A DNA stretch of 64,000 nt from Clostridiales bacterium (GCA_015058155.1 SVCW01000001.1:59853-123852); one strand, 5' to 3'. Shown: positions 29,903 to 39,199, counted from the first letter of the stretch. Translations and numbers: made by a program. Notes: generated by a model not told the origin, from the letters alone.

Positions 29903-31486
29903 ATGAAAGGGAAAACTAAAAGAATTATAACACTCGTTATATGCCTTACGATGCTTCTGTCAGTACCGGTAACAGCACATGCTGCAGTTACTACTGAACC
30001 GGAAAGCCAGCTCTATCACATTATGGGATATAACGATAATTACAGCATATTCACAAATTACGTTGACGGATACGAACTCTATATCGAAAATGATATGGAA
30101 GTCAATACCGACAACATAGGAATAGTGACTGTTCTTGAGAGCGAAAACAAGAGAGTAGAGATATATAAACAGAGTGTACATACTACAAGTGCTGAAGGAT
30201 ATATTAACTACTCGAACAAATTCCTCGGAACAGCAAACACTTATTATGATGTAATGTCATGGACTTCTGAAGGCATCTGGGAAGATTCAGGAGAACCGAG
30301 AATTGTTTACTATACTCAGTGGTCAAGAGATGCACTCTCAGGAATTGAAAATGACTACAATCACTATCTTTGTATCGATATTCCGAAGGATTTCTATGTA
30401 TACACGGTTTTCATAAAGACAAATTACAGAATTACGGATCCTGCGGAATTCGAACATTATGAAGCACACTTTAGAACCTTCATACCGTCAGTAAAGGCAC
30501 CTTCATTTGAATCAGAGATGGTACATCCTGACGACAGGGAATGGAATAGCGAGACTAGAGAATTCTACGACACATATTTTCATGAAGATGCACAGCTTTC
30601 ATGGGGCATTTTTGAACCGGAAGTAGATTACACAGGTTTTCAGAATCTTGATGCCTACGAAGAATACTTCGAGTACGATTTTCCTGTGCTCTTAAGTTAC
30701 AGTGAAGTTAAGAATACAAGCATATTTACAATCAATCAGAGACTCGAAAATGCTTATGAGAGAGGTAAGATTCTCGAACTCACTCTCCAGACAAACTGGA
30801 CTCCTGAAGGAAACATGATTTATGACATTCTCGACGGAGATTATGACGAGTATCTTCACGATTATGCAGAAACAATTGCTGATTTCGGACATCCCGTACT
30901 CTTCAGACTTTTCAATGAAATGAACGGCGACTGGTGTCCTTATTCAGCGTACAATTACTCAAAAGATACACTCCTCTTCAGAGAAGTATATAAATATATC
31001 TACCGAATCTTTGAAGAAGAAGGTGCAAACGAAAACACAATCTGGATATGGAATCCGAATGAAGGATCATTCCCGAACTTCAAGTGGAACCATACTCTCA
31101 TGTATTATCCAGGTGATGAATATGTAGATATAATCGGTCTTACTGCATATAATACAGGTACATATTATGCAGGCGAGACATGGAAGACGTTTACTGAGCT
31201 TTACTCAGACATGTACAGCCAGTACAGCGAGTGGTTTGATCATCCTTTCATGATTACGGAATTCGCATGTTCAAGCACAGGTGGTGACAAGGAAGCGTGG
31301 ATGAAGGACATGTTCCGCAGAATCAGAAACTATGATAACATCAAAATTGCCATCTGGTGGGATGGCTGCGACTGGGATGCAGAAGGTAATGTCGCACGAT
31401 CATATTTTCTTGACGAAACACCGGGAACACTCGAAATCTTCAAAGACGGAATCGTAGTTCCGTGGTACCTTGACGTATATGCATAA
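29903..31486 (+). CDS. Secreted glycosyl hydrolase, GH26-like
   Basis: This 527-residue protein starts at ATG 29903 behind AAAGGGG. A signal peptide of about 27 residues ends at VTAHA-A. Residues 30-215 form an N-terminal domain I do not recognise. From about 215 on, the chain resembles a GH26 (beta-mannanase-like) barrel: RLFNEMNGDW at about 335-344 holds the predicted acid/base Glu339, and FMITEFACSS holds the predicted nucleophile Glu453, with WIWNPNEG and IAIWWDG lining the cleft. It would act outside the cell on a beta-linked polysaccharide. The substrate is unknown. It ends at a strong terminator. Confidence 0.8.
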   Translation: MKGKTKRIITLVICLTMLLSVPVTAHAAVTTEPESQLYHIMGYNDNYSIFTNYVDGYELYIENDMEVNTDNIGIVTVLESENKRVEIYKQSVHTTSAEGYINYSNKFLGTANTYYDVMSWTSEGIWEDSGEPRIVYYTQWSRDALSGIENDYNHYLCIDIPKDFYVYTVFIKTNYRITDPAEFEHYEAHFRTFIPSVKAPSFESEMVHPDDREWNSETREFYDTYFHEDAQLSWGIFEPEVDYTGFQNLDAYEEYFEYDFPVLLSYSEVKNTSIFTINQRLENAYERGKILELTLQTNWTPEGNMIYDILDGDYDEYLHDYAETIADFGHPVLFRLFNEMNGDWCPYSAYNYSKDTLLFREVYKYIYRIFEEEGANENTIWIWNPNEGSFPNFKWNHTLMYYPGDEYVDIIGLTAYNTGTYYAGETWKTFTELYSDMYSQYSEWFDHPFMITEFACSSTGGDKEAWMKDMFRRIRNYDNIKIAIWWDGCDWDAEGNVARSYFLDETPGTLEIFKDGIVVPWYLDVYA

Positions 31487-31525
31487 AAAATGGCGCAGTA
31501 GCAATTAGGCTACTGCGCTTTTTTA
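31487..31525. terminator. Bidirectional terminator between the GH26-like gene and sigK
   Basis: GCGCAGTAGC/GCTACTGCGC is a perfect 10-bp stem with an A run before and a T run after. Confidence 0.92.
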
Positions 31526-32149
31526 CTGCTTCAGTTTTTCTCTTAATTTTTCAAGAGCCTTTTTTTCTATTCTTGAAACGTAAGAGCGGCTTATGCCAAG
31601 AGAGTCAGCAATCTCACGCTGAGCCTGGCATTCACAGTTGCAAATACCGTACCGGTGTACTATGACATACTTTTCTCTCGGTGTAAGTTCTGACATTACT
31701 GCTTCATAGAGAGCGTGAACCTGCATTTTTAAATCAATGTCATCAATGATACTGTCAGGATCACTGCCGAGTATGTCATTGAAACTTATTTCATTTCCGT
31801 CCTTGTCTGTTCCAAGTGGTTCATCAAGTGATATGTCGCCTTTGTTTTTCTTACCTGCCCTGAGGCTCATAAGTATTTCATTGTCGATGCACTTTGCTGC
31901 ATAAGTTGCAAGCCTTGTGCTACGACCGCTTCTGTATGTATTCACAGCTTTTATCAATCCTATTGTACCTATTGATATCAGGTCATCAGGGCCTGAACCG
32001 GTCGCAGTGTACTTTTTCGCTATGTGTGCGACCAGTCTGAGGTTGCGTTCGATAAGAACTCTTCTCGCATCTTCATCTCCGTCCTGAAATAGTTTCAGAT
32101 AGTATTCTTCCTCTTTTGCGTCAAGAGGCATCGGAAAAGAATCGCTCAT
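31523..32149 (-). CDS. sigK: RNA polymerase sporulation sigma factor SigK, without pro-sequence
   Basis: This 208-residue protein shows region 2 as ERNLRLVAHIAKKY and DDLISIGTIGLIKAVNTYRS, then LDEPLGTDKDGNEISFNDIL, and region 4 as QREIADSLGISRSYVSRIEK. The VSRIEKKALEKL end and the GTDKDGNEIS linker favour SigK over SigE. The ATG is preceded by GAGGGGG. The chain starts at what would be the mature N-terminus of Bacillus SigK (SFPMPL aligns with AFPQPL), and an in-frame TAG lies 10 codons upstream with no start between. There is therefore no membrane pro-sequence. The gene is not interrupted by a skin element. It should direct late mother-cell transcription. Confidence 0.93.
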   Translation of the reverse strand: MSDSFPMPLDAKEEEYYLKLFQDGDEDARRVLIERNLRLVAHIAKKYTATGSGPDDLISIGTIGLIKAVNTYRSGRSTRLATYAAKCIDNEILMSLRAGKKNKGDISLDEPLGTDKDGNEISFNDILGSDPDSIIDDIDLKMQVHALYEAVMSELTPREKYVIVHRYGICNCECQAQREIADSLGISRSYVSRIEKKALEKLREKLKQ

Positions 32150-32174
32150 ATATGTAACCCCCTCTATATTTTCA

Positions 32175-32201
32175 CACTATATGCGAACAAGAAGGGGTTA
32201 G
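32175..32201 (-). promoter_or_regulatory. Possible sigma-K-type promoter upstream of sigK
   Basis: On the minus strand an AC is followed by 17 bases and then CATATAGTG, one mismatch from the sigma-K -10 CATANNNTA. Auto-activation is known for sigK in Bacillus. The motif is short, so chance is possible. Confidence 0.3.
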
Positions 32202-32244
32202 TGCCTGACCTAAGTCAAATAGATTTGTACCTATTTAGCAGGTG

Positions 32245-32406
32245 TTACTTTTCAAATGAGAGACAGTCAGTACACTGATCCATTGACGGATTCTTTTCAT
32301 GAGTTCCGATTGAAACACATGAGAGTGTGCAGTAATTCATGCTTGTATTGTTGTACTTGCATGAGTTTACTGTGCACTTGATGCTTGAATTATAGTTGCT
32401 TTTCAT
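32245..32406 (-). CDS. DUF1540 cysteine-rich small protein
   Basis: This protein has 53 residues from the ATG at 32406, which has GGAGG 7 bases upstream; a longer frame start at 32436 has none. It has six cysteines: IKCTVNSCKYNN, NYCTLSCVSIG and DQCTDCLSF. This is the DUF1540 pattern, common in spore-forming Clostridia and presumed metal-binding. Its place next to sigK hints at a sporulation role, but the function is unknown. Confidence 0.85.
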   Translation of the reverse strand: MKSNYNSSIKCTVNSCKYNNTSMNYCTLSCVSIGTHEKNPSMDQCTDCLSFEK

Positions 32407-32510
32407 TTTCGTACCTCCGGTATTTTTAGTACACATTTATTATCTTTAAAATTTCAAAAAATATTAATAAAAATTTAAGGTAATATTCACATACATTTCA
32501 GGCTGCTTAC

Positions 32511-32539
32511 TTGCACATAATTAATTAAAATGTTAAAAT
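32511..32539 (+). promoter_or_regulatory. Likely sigma-A promoter of radC-mreBCD
   Basis: TTGCAC and TAAAAT with exactly 17 bases between, about 80 bases upstream of the radC start. The 32407-32622 gap holds nothing else I can name. Confidence 0.6.
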
Positions 32540-32622
32540 ATGAGTTGACTCTTTTTTTAAGGAAAGACTGAATTTTTTGGGGAAGGTTGGGTCAGGAAGG
32601 TTCATGCGGAAATGGAGAAGGC

Positions 32623-33300
32623 ATGGACATTAAGAATTTACCTGAAAACGAGAAGCCGAGAGAAAAGCTTATGATGAGAGGGGCAGAAGCACTCTCAGAT
32701 GCTGAACTTCTCGCAGTTCTCATAGGTTCAGGAACAAGAAAGCTTCCTGTTATGGAGCTTTCGGAAAAACTAATTGAATTTGATGAATCGGGAATACTTT
32801 TTCTTGCGGAATGTGTTCCTGAAGAGCTCTGCAGCATATCCGGAATCGGTAAAGCGAAAGCATGCAAACTCGTAGCTGCAATTGAACTTGGCAAACGAAT
32901 TGCAAAAAAACCGAGGGACGGTAAGTTTACTGCTTCAAGACCGGATAAAGCAGCTATGTATGTCATGGAAGAACTCAGGTATCTGAAACGTGAAGTATTC
33001 CTTGTCATGATGCTTAATACAAAAGGTGAAGTAATAGCATTTGAAAAGGTAGCCGAAGGTGATATCAACAGTGCGGCTGTTAAAGCACGTGAGATTTTCA
33101 ACAAGGCTGTCAGAAAAAATGCTTTTTCGGTGATACTTGTACATAATCATCCGAGCGGAGATCCGTCACCGAGCAGAGCAGACATCGAAACAACAGAGAG
33201 ACTAGTTGAGGCCGGGAGTATTATCGGTATTCCCGTAGCAGATCATTTAATTATAGGCAACGGTAGTTTTTACAGCTTTAAAGAGAACAAAATTATGTAA
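32623..33300 (+). CDS. radC: RadC family JAB-domain protein
   Basis: This protein has 225 residues from ATG 32623 (GGAG nearby); the frame is open further upstream but without a ribosome site. The N-terminal helix-hairpin-helix part reads LPENEKPREKLMMRGAEALS and ISGIGKAKACKLVAAIELGK. The C-terminal JAB/MPN domain has the metal ligands in HNHPSGDPSPSRAD. The historic link to DNA repair is weak. It precedes mreB by 20 bases, a conserved clostridial neighbourhood, and begins the elongation operon. Confidence 0.96.
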   Translation: MDIKNLPENEKPREKLMMRGAEALSDAELLAVLIGSGTRKLPVMELSEKLIEFDESGILFLAECVPEELCSISGIGKAKACKLVAAIELGKRIAKKPRDGKFTASRPDKAAMYVMEELRYLKREVFLVMMLNTKGEVIAFEKVAEGDINSAAVKAREIFNKAVRKNAFSVILVHNHPSGDPSPSRADIETTERLVEAGSIIGIPVADHLIIGNGSFYSFKENKIM

Positions 33301-33320
33301 TACTATTTGGAGGAATTAAT

Positions 33321-34373
33321 ATGTGCTTTTTCTTTAGGCCAAAGGATATGGGAATAGATCTCGGAACTGCAAACACACTTATTTATATGAGTGACAAGGG
33401 TATAGTATTAAGTGAGCCTTCTGTTATTGCTAAGAACACTGCAACAAAAGAAGTTATTGCAGTCGGTACGGAAGCTAAGGCGATGCTTGGTAAGGTACCG
33501 GAACCTATCAATGTAGTAAGACCGCTTCAGGACGGAGTTATTTCAGATTTTGATATGACGGCTGAAATGCTCAGAGCTTTTATTCTCAAAGCTCTGGGAA
33601 ATGCCAAGATTACTAACTTAAGAGTTGTAGTAGGTGTTCCTTCAGGAGTTACAGAAGTTGAAAAGAGAGCTGTAGAAGATGTTGTTCATCAGCTTGGAGC
33701 AAAGGAAGTATACGTTCTTGAAGAACCAATGGCAGCAGCAATAGGTGTAGGTCTTCCTGTAGATGAGCCGAGCGGATGTATGATAGTTGATATCGGTGGC
33801 GGAACTTGTGACATTGCAATTATCGCAATCGGCGGTATCGTTACAAGCACTTCATTAAGATATGCAGGTGACAAGTTCAACGATGCAATCATCCAGTACA
33901 TGAGAAAAACATATAGTCTTCTTATCGGTGAACAGACTGCCGAAGATCTTAAAATAAATATCGGCTGTGCCCTTATTGATTATGACGAGGACAATCGTGA
34001 AATAATTGAGTGTATGGATGCAAGAGGAAGAGACCTTGTTACAGGACTTCCTAAGACAGTGAGAGTATCAAACAAGGATATGTTCTATGCGCTTGAAGAG
34101 TCAGTTCAGATTGTTGTTGAAGGAATAAAGAGCACATTTGAAAGAACTGCTCCTGAAATTGCTGCTGATATTGTTGAAAACGGTATCGTGCTTTCAGGTG
34201 GCGGCGGTCTTCTCAAGAATCTTGATAAGATCATCACTGAAAAGACTGGAATGAATGTAGTGATTGCCGAAAATGCGTTTGAAGCAGTTGCACTCGGAAC
34301 AGGAAAGAGCCTTCTTGATATAGAAAAACTCAAGAAGTATGCGGCAACAAAGGAAAGCATAAAATACAGATAG
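33321..34373 (+). CDS. mreB: Rod shape-determining protein MreB
   Basis: This 350-residue bacterial actin has phosphate loop 1 DMGIDLGTANTLIYM, DIGGGTCDIAIIAIGGIVTS (phosphate 2) and IVLSGGGGLLKNLD (adenosine). It starts with a short hydrophobic CFFFRP that can act as a membrane-binding N-terminus, as in other MreB proteins. GGAGG precedes the ATG. It polymerises under the membrane and guides the elongation machinery encoded by the following genes. Confidence 0.97.
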   Translation: MCFFFRPKDMGIDLGTANTLIYMSDKGIVLSEPSVIAKNTATKEVIAVGTEAKAMLGKVPEPINVVRPLQDGVISDFDMTAEMLRAFILKALGNAKITNLRVVVGVPSGVTEVEKRAVEDVVHQLGAKEVYVLEEPMAAAIGVGLPVDEPSGCMIVDIGGGTCDIAIIAIGGIVTSTSLRYAGDKFNDAIIQYMRKTYSLLIGEQTAEDLKINIGCALIDYDEDNREIIECMDARGRDLVTGLPKTVRVSNKDMFYALEESVQIVVEGIKSTFERTAPEIAADIVENGIVLSGGGGLLKNLDKIITEKTGMNVVIAENAFEAVALGTGKSLLDIEKLKKYAATKESIKYR

Positions 34374-34392
34374 TAAACAGACGGAGAATTGT

Positions 34393-35208
34393 ATGATTAA
34401 GTGGATGAGGGAACACAGAATCTTTACAGCGATAACAAGCGTTATCCTGATTCTGTGCGTAATCATAGCAATTTCATATTATAACGGAACCGGTTTTATC
34501 GGAAGCATCCTTAACAGGGGCAGTGCTGAAGTATCAGAACCGGTTACTGGCGTTGTCAATAATGTCAGAGATGACGCAAAAGGTCTGTTTGGTTTCAGAA
34601 AAATTTCAAAAGAAAACGAGGCTCTGAAAGAAGAAATCGAAAAACTCGAAAAAGAGCTTATTGCAGCAAAGCTTGAAGAGGCTGAACTTGAAGAACTTCG
34701 TGAACTTACTTCTGTGCTTAATTATGTAGGAAATGAAGAAAGTCCGGAAATAGTTTCAGCAAATATTACTGGTGTAGATAATTCCGGTTTTTATAACATT
34801 TTCACTATTAATGCAGGTGAGGAGAGCGGTATATATGAAGACTGCATCGTGCTCTCGGGTAACGGACTTATCGGAAGAGTAGCGGAGTCAGGAAACGGAT
34901 ACGCCAAGGTAGTTTCAATTATTGATGAAAACCTTGATATATCGTTTCAGGTATTAAGAGACGCAAGCATTCTCGGAGTAGTGTCAGGTGACGGTAAGGG
35001 TGGTCTTGACGGCTACACATTAAAAGCTGATGCAGGTATAGTTGAGGGGGATACACTCATTACAACAGGAATAGGGCTTTACCCTGAAGGAATTGTAATT
35101 GGTAAAGTAACCAAAGTAGAGTATAACAGCGATATACAGCTTATGACGCTCAGGGCTGAGACATCGGCTGATTTCAACGCGCTCAGGAAAGTTGTGGTGC
35201 TGATATGA
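34393..35208 (+). CDS. mreC: Rod shape-determining protein MreC
   Basis: This 271-residue protein has one N-terminal membrane helix (about 12-30), a coiled coil (about 75-105, KENEALKEEIEKLEKELIAA) and a beta-rich C-terminal domain with GLIGRVAESGNGYAKVVSII. It links the MreB filaments inside to the synthases outside. Its stop overlaps the mreD start by 4 bases. Confidence 0.95.
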   Translation: MIKWMREHRIFTAITSVILILCVIIAISYYNGTGFIGSILNRGSAEVSEPVTGVVNNVRDDAKGLFGFRKISKENEALKEEIEKLEKELIAAKLEEAELEELRELTSVLNYVGNEESPEIVSANITGVDNSGFYNIFTINAGEESGIYEDCIVLSGNGLIGRVAESGNGYAKVVSIIDENLDISFQVLRDASILGVVSGDGKGGLDGYTLKADAGIVEGDTLITTGIGLYPEGIVIGKVTKVEYNSDIQLMTLRAETSADFNALRKVVVLI

Positions 35209-35708
35209 AATACTTCTGGTCGTTCCTTATGTTCCTGATCTGTACTGTAATTCAGGGAAATTTAATTAATCTGATAGAAATATTTAACATAACACCGAAC
35301 CTGATTCTGTGTCTCGTTGTTATGTTTTCGTTTTTATATAACGGAGAATATCACGGCATTATCTGGGGAACTTTTTTCGGACTCGTTTCGGATATCCTTT
35401 ATATGCCGTATACGGGAGTTTCGGCATTAGCTTATTTCGTAATTGCACTTGCAGTAATTTTTGCAAGCGATGTATTCAACAGGGAAAATATCGCCAATAA
35501 TATAATCGTATCGGTTGCAGCTACGCTTGCATTTAATGTTATTACTTTTGTGATTTTGAAAATTATGGGTTCGGACATTCACATTATCTCAATGATAAAG
35601 TGTCTTCCGATGATGTTTGTTTATAATGCACTCGTAACATTTATTCTTTACCATATATTCATAAGAAAGGTTGTCAGATTCAGAAGCGACAGACACTTCA
35701 GGTTTTAA
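35205..35708 (+). CDS. mreD: Rod shape-determining protein MreD
   Basis: This 167-residue membrane protein has about five helices. Sequence conservation in MreD is low, but the length, hydrophobic pattern, NLILCLVVMFSFLYNGEYHG segment and position between mreC and a class B PBP make the call safe. It is translationally coupled to mreC. Confidence 0.92.
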   Translation: MKYFWSFLMFLICTVIQGNLINLIEIFNITPNLILCLVVMFSFLYNGEYHGIIWGTFFGLVSDILYMPYTGVSALAYFVIALAVIFASDVFNRENIANNIIVSVAATLAFNVITFVILKIMGSDIHIISMIKCLPMMFVYNALVTFILYHIFIRKVVRFRSDRHFRF

Positions 35709-35711
35709 ATT

Positions 35712-38468
35712 ATGAAAAGACTCGGATTCAGGTATTATCAGTTGATTATTGTGGGCATAGTCCTGATGGCAATTCTTGCTGTCAGGTTATTTGTGCTTAC
35801 TGTGATTCAGCATGATACTTGGTCTGCGTCTGCCTTAAGCCTTTCACAGAAAGAAATTTATACTTCTGCTCCGAGAGGAAGGATTCTTGACAGATACGGC
35901 AGAGTGCTTGCCGATAACGTTCATACTTTTTCAGTAAACTTTGACGCGACTGGAATGGAAAATGAAGAAATCAACCGCGTTGCACTTGAAACAATAGAAA
36001 TACTTGAATCAAACGGTGATGATTTTACTGATGAATTTCCGATTGTGTTTGAAGACGGAAGGTTCCAGTACACTTATCAGCAGGAAATAGAAGAATGGCT
36101 TATAAGTGAAGGTATGCCTACTTACTATACTGCAGAACAGGCGTTTAACCAGATAAGAGAGAATCTTGAAATAGATGAGTCTTACGATGTATACGAAGCG
36201 CAGTCTGAAATGCAGAACATCTATAATGTCTATCCGCCGATTTCTGTAAAAACGATGACTTTCACAAAGGATCAGGATAAACAGATATTTCTTGGAATCC
36301 ACAGCCTTGACAAGAAGAATCTTGAATATGACATTTCAGCAGAAGATGCTTTTAATAAACTTCGTGAAAAATATGAAATAGATGATTCATATTCAATTGA
36401 AGAAGCGAGAAAAATACTTATCGTAAGGCAGGAAATAACTGAGCTCGGATATAGTAAATATATGAGTGCAAGGCTTGCTACAGATATTTCTGATGCAAGC
36501 ATCATCATGCTCAAGGAAAAGAGCTCAAGCCTCAAGGGTATTACAGTAGACTCCGAAAGCAAGAGGTATTATCCATATGGTAACACTGCATCTCATATTC
36601 TCGGTTACATCGGTAAGATTTCGGAATCAGCAAGAGCAGAATATGTAACTGAAAAAGGCTACAATCCAAACGATCTTATAGGACAGAGCGGAATCGAATC
36701 GAGTTTTGAGTCAGTGTTAAGAGGTACTGACGGAATCAAAACAGTCCAGGTTGACGCAAAGGGTAATCTAACAAAGGTGATAAGTGAAACCGAAGCGGTA
36801 AAGGGCGACGATGTATATCTTACAATAGACATGGATATGCAGATAGTTGCTGAGGAAGCGCTTGAGGAGGCACTGACTGAAATCAGAAGAGCAGGACTCT
36901 TTGAAGGCAAATATGGTAATTACAAATACGGTACAGCCTATGACAATGCCAATGTCGGCGCTGTTGTAGCGATTGAAATAGAAACTGGAGAAATACTTGC
37001 AATGGCAAGTTATCCTGACTATGACCCTAATCTTTTTGCAACAGGCATTTCAAGTGAAAACTGGCTTGCTCTTCAGAGCAAGAACGCGAGAGATTATCTT
37101 GCACCGGCACCGCTTTATAATGTAGCGGCGCGTACCGCAGTACAGCCGGGATCTACATTTAAGATGGCAGTAGGACTTGCGGCTATGAGACAGGGCTGGT
37201 CACCTGATCAGAAACTCAAGGATGACGGGTTTGTAATGCTTGGAAACAGACCGTTCAACTGTCTTATCTGGACAACAAACCACAGCACTCACGGTTATGT
37301 GGATCTTGCACATGCTCTTGAAGTTTCATGTAACTATTATTTCTATGATATAGGAAGCGGAATTGACCATTATACAGGAAAAGATCTTGGCTATACTATT
37401 GAAATGAGTGATATAATGGAAACAGCCATGCAGTTTGGTCTCGGTGTACCGACAGGAATAGAAATAACTGAAACCGTAGCTCCTGTTCCATCAGAAGATC
37501 AGAAGCTCACTGCTATGAAATCTTCACTAAGACACCATCTCAATTCAAATGCTGAGGATTTCTTTGAATCTTCCGTTGTAAGGGATGAAGAACTTCTTGC
37601 GGAATATATAGAAGAAATAGTATCGTGGACAGAAGAAAATCCTTCGAGAGGTACTATAATAGAAAGACTTCCGGATTACGGGGTTAAGGAAGAAAGAATT
37701 GAAAAGGTTGCAGATGATTGTAAATACAGTTTCTTCAACCAGGCAAAGATTACGCTTGCCGATGATTTCAATATTTCAATCGGTCAGGGAGAAAATATGT
37801 ATACTCCTGTCCAGATGGCAAATTATGTAGCGACTATAGGTAATGGCGGTTACCTTAATGAAGTAACACTTATAAAGCAGATACAGAATCACGAACTCGA
37901 ACCGAAAAAAGAGCCTGTTAAGGCCGACGTTACTGACGAGCAGCTTGATGCAGTTATCGAAGGTATGAAGCTTGTAACAGGCGGTACAAATGGTAATATG
38001 CGCGGAGTTTTCGGTAGTTTTCCTGTAAAAGTAGCTGCAAAGTCGGGTACAGCTGAAAAATCAGGTGTAATTCAGCCGGCAGATGAAGTAGAATATATTA
38101 AGAAGTATTTGAGATATCTCGATTACAGACTTTCATGGGCGGATGTTGAAGCTGAAATGAACAGACTTCTTACTGAAGAGGGAAGCGTATACAGAACAGA
38201 AGCGGCAGCCGTAGACCAGGCAGTTAAGAATCTTTCAGGTGGAAGAGTAACTCAGTCAATGATTAACCAGTGGAAGGACGTTTACGATCCTTTTGCCTGG
38301 GTTGTAGCAATGGCTCCTGCGGATGATCCTGAAATTGCTGTTGCAGTTCTTCTTGTACAGGGCGGTACTGGAGGATATGCAGCACCTGTCGCACGCGAAG
38401 TAATCGGTGAGTATTTCAAGCTTAATGCGGATTATAATACTACTACTCTTGAAACAGTAATTCAGTAG
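35712..38468 (+). CDS. mrdA: Penicillin-binding protein 2 (class B transpeptidase for elongation), extra long
   Basis: This 918-residue protein has one N-terminal membrane helix. The dimerisation domain begins PRGRILDRYGRVLADN. The transpeptidase domain has the active-site serine in PGSTFK (Ser481), an SCN motif in VSCNYYFYD and KSGTA at 777-781. Family members are usually 600-720 residues. The excess is an acidic insertion in the first third (about 90-215) and further insertions around 590-680 and 800-850 in the catalytic domain. It cross-links side-wall peptidoglycan with the SEDS partner RodA, encoded convergently 0.8 kb away. It follows mreD by 3 bases. Confidence 0.95.
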   Translation: MKRLGFRYYQLIIVGIVLMAILAVRLFVLTVIQHDTWSASALSLSQKEIYTSAPRGRILDRYGRVLADNVHTFSVNFDATGMENEEINRVALETIEILESNGDDFTDEFPIVFEDGRFQYTYQQEIEEWLISEGMPTYYTAEQAFNQIRENLEIDESYDVYEAQSEMQNIYNVYPPISVKTMTFTKDQDKQIFLGIHSLDKKNLEYDISAEDAFNKLREKYEIDDSYSIEEARKILIVRQEITELGYSKYMSARLATDISDASIIMLKEKSSSLKGITVDSESKRYYPYGNTASHILGYIGKISESARAEYVTEKGYNPNDLIGQSGIESSFESVLRGTDGIKTVQVDAKGNLTKVISETEAVKGDDVYLTIDMDMQIVAEEALEEALTEIRRAGLFEGKYGNYKYGTAYDNANVGAVVAIEIETGEILAMASYPDYDPNLFATGISSENWLALQSKNARDYLAPAPLYNVAARTAVQPGSTFKMAVGLAAMRQGWSPDQKLKDDGFVMLGNRPFNCLIWTTNHSTHGYVDLAHALEVSCNYYFYDIGSGIDHYTGKDLGYTIEMSDIMETAMQFGLGVPTGIEITETVAPVPSEDQKLTAMKSSLRHHLNSNAEDFFESSVVRDEELLAEYIEEIVSWTEENPSRGTIIERLPDYGVKEERIEKVADDCKYSFFNQAKITLADDFNISIGQGENMYTPVQMANYVATIGNGGYLNEVTLIKQIQNHELEPKKEPVKADVTDEQLDAVIEGMKLVTGGTNGNMRGVFGSFPVKVAAKSGTAEKSGVIQPADEVEYIKKYLRYLDYRLSWADVEAEMNRLLTEEGSVYRTEAAAVDQAVKNLSGGRVTQSMINQWKDVYDPFAWVVAMAPADDPEIAVAVLLVQGGTGGYAAPVAREVIGEYFKLNADYNTTTLETVIQ

Positions 38469-38479
38469 GAGATGAAATA

Positions 38480-39199
38480 ATGGGCAAAGTTATTTTGATC
38501 ACATCAGGAAAAGGCGGAACAGGAAAGAGTACTTTTGCATCAAACATGGGTGCACTTCTCGCATCGGAAGGCAAAAGCGTAGTTCTTGTGGATATGGATA
38601 TGGGACTTCGTACTCTTGACATATATATGGGCCTGGAGTCAAAAGTTGTTTACAACGTTTATGACGTAGTATCAGGTCTCTGCAGAATCAAGCAGGCTCT
38701 CATAAAGGACAAACGTTTTGATAATCTTTACCTCATGGCGGCTGCTCCTCACAGAGATGACACAAGAGTAACGCAGCTTCATATGAAAGTCCTTTTCAGA
38801 AGACTTGCTGAAAAATTCGATTATGTAATCGTAGATTCGCCTGCGGGAATTGATGACGGTTTTGCACTTGCTGCAGCAGGTGCTGACAAAGCAGTAGTTG
38901 TTACTGTACCTGAATATACTGCAGTAAGAGATGCTGAAGTTGTAAGTGCTCTTATAGACAGCATGGGTATTAAGGAAAAGTACTATGTTATAAACAAAGT
39001 CAGACCTGAAATGATCACAAGCGGTATGATTCCGACAATCGAAGAAATCAATGAAATAATCAGAATGCCGCTTGCGGGAATCATTCAGTATGATGAAAAC
39101 ATACACATTGCCGTAAACAACGGACTTCCGATCGTTTTCAAACAAGATTCATACATCTACGAAAACATGAATAACATTGTAAAAAGAATTACGGAATAA
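38480..39199 (+). CDS. minD: MinD-like ParA/MinD ATPase, C-terminally short
   Basis: This 239-residue protein has a deviant Walker A KGGTGKST (signature lysine 11, catalytic lysine 16), DMDMGLRTLDIYMGLE (switch region) and FDYVIVDSPAGIDDG (Walker B). These match MinD more than ParA or flagellar FlhG. Typical MinD is 260-275 residues and ends in an amphipathic membrane-targeting helix. Here the chain stops at ENMNNIVKRITE. Neither minC nor minE is adjacent, unlike the usual clostridial order. It may still regulate division site choice or have a changed partner. Confidence 0.88.
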   Translation: MGKVILITSGKGGTGKSTFASNMGALLASEGKSVVLVDMDMGLRTLDIYMGLESKVVYNVYDVVSGLCRIKQALIKDKRFDNLYLMAAAPHRDDTRVTQLHMKVLFRRLAEKFDYVIVDSPAGIDDGFALAAAGADKAVVVTVPEYTAVRDAEVVSALIDSMGIKEKYYVINKVRPEMITSGMIPTIEEINEIIRMPLAGIIQYDENIHIAVNNGLPIVFKQDSYIYENMNNIVKRITE

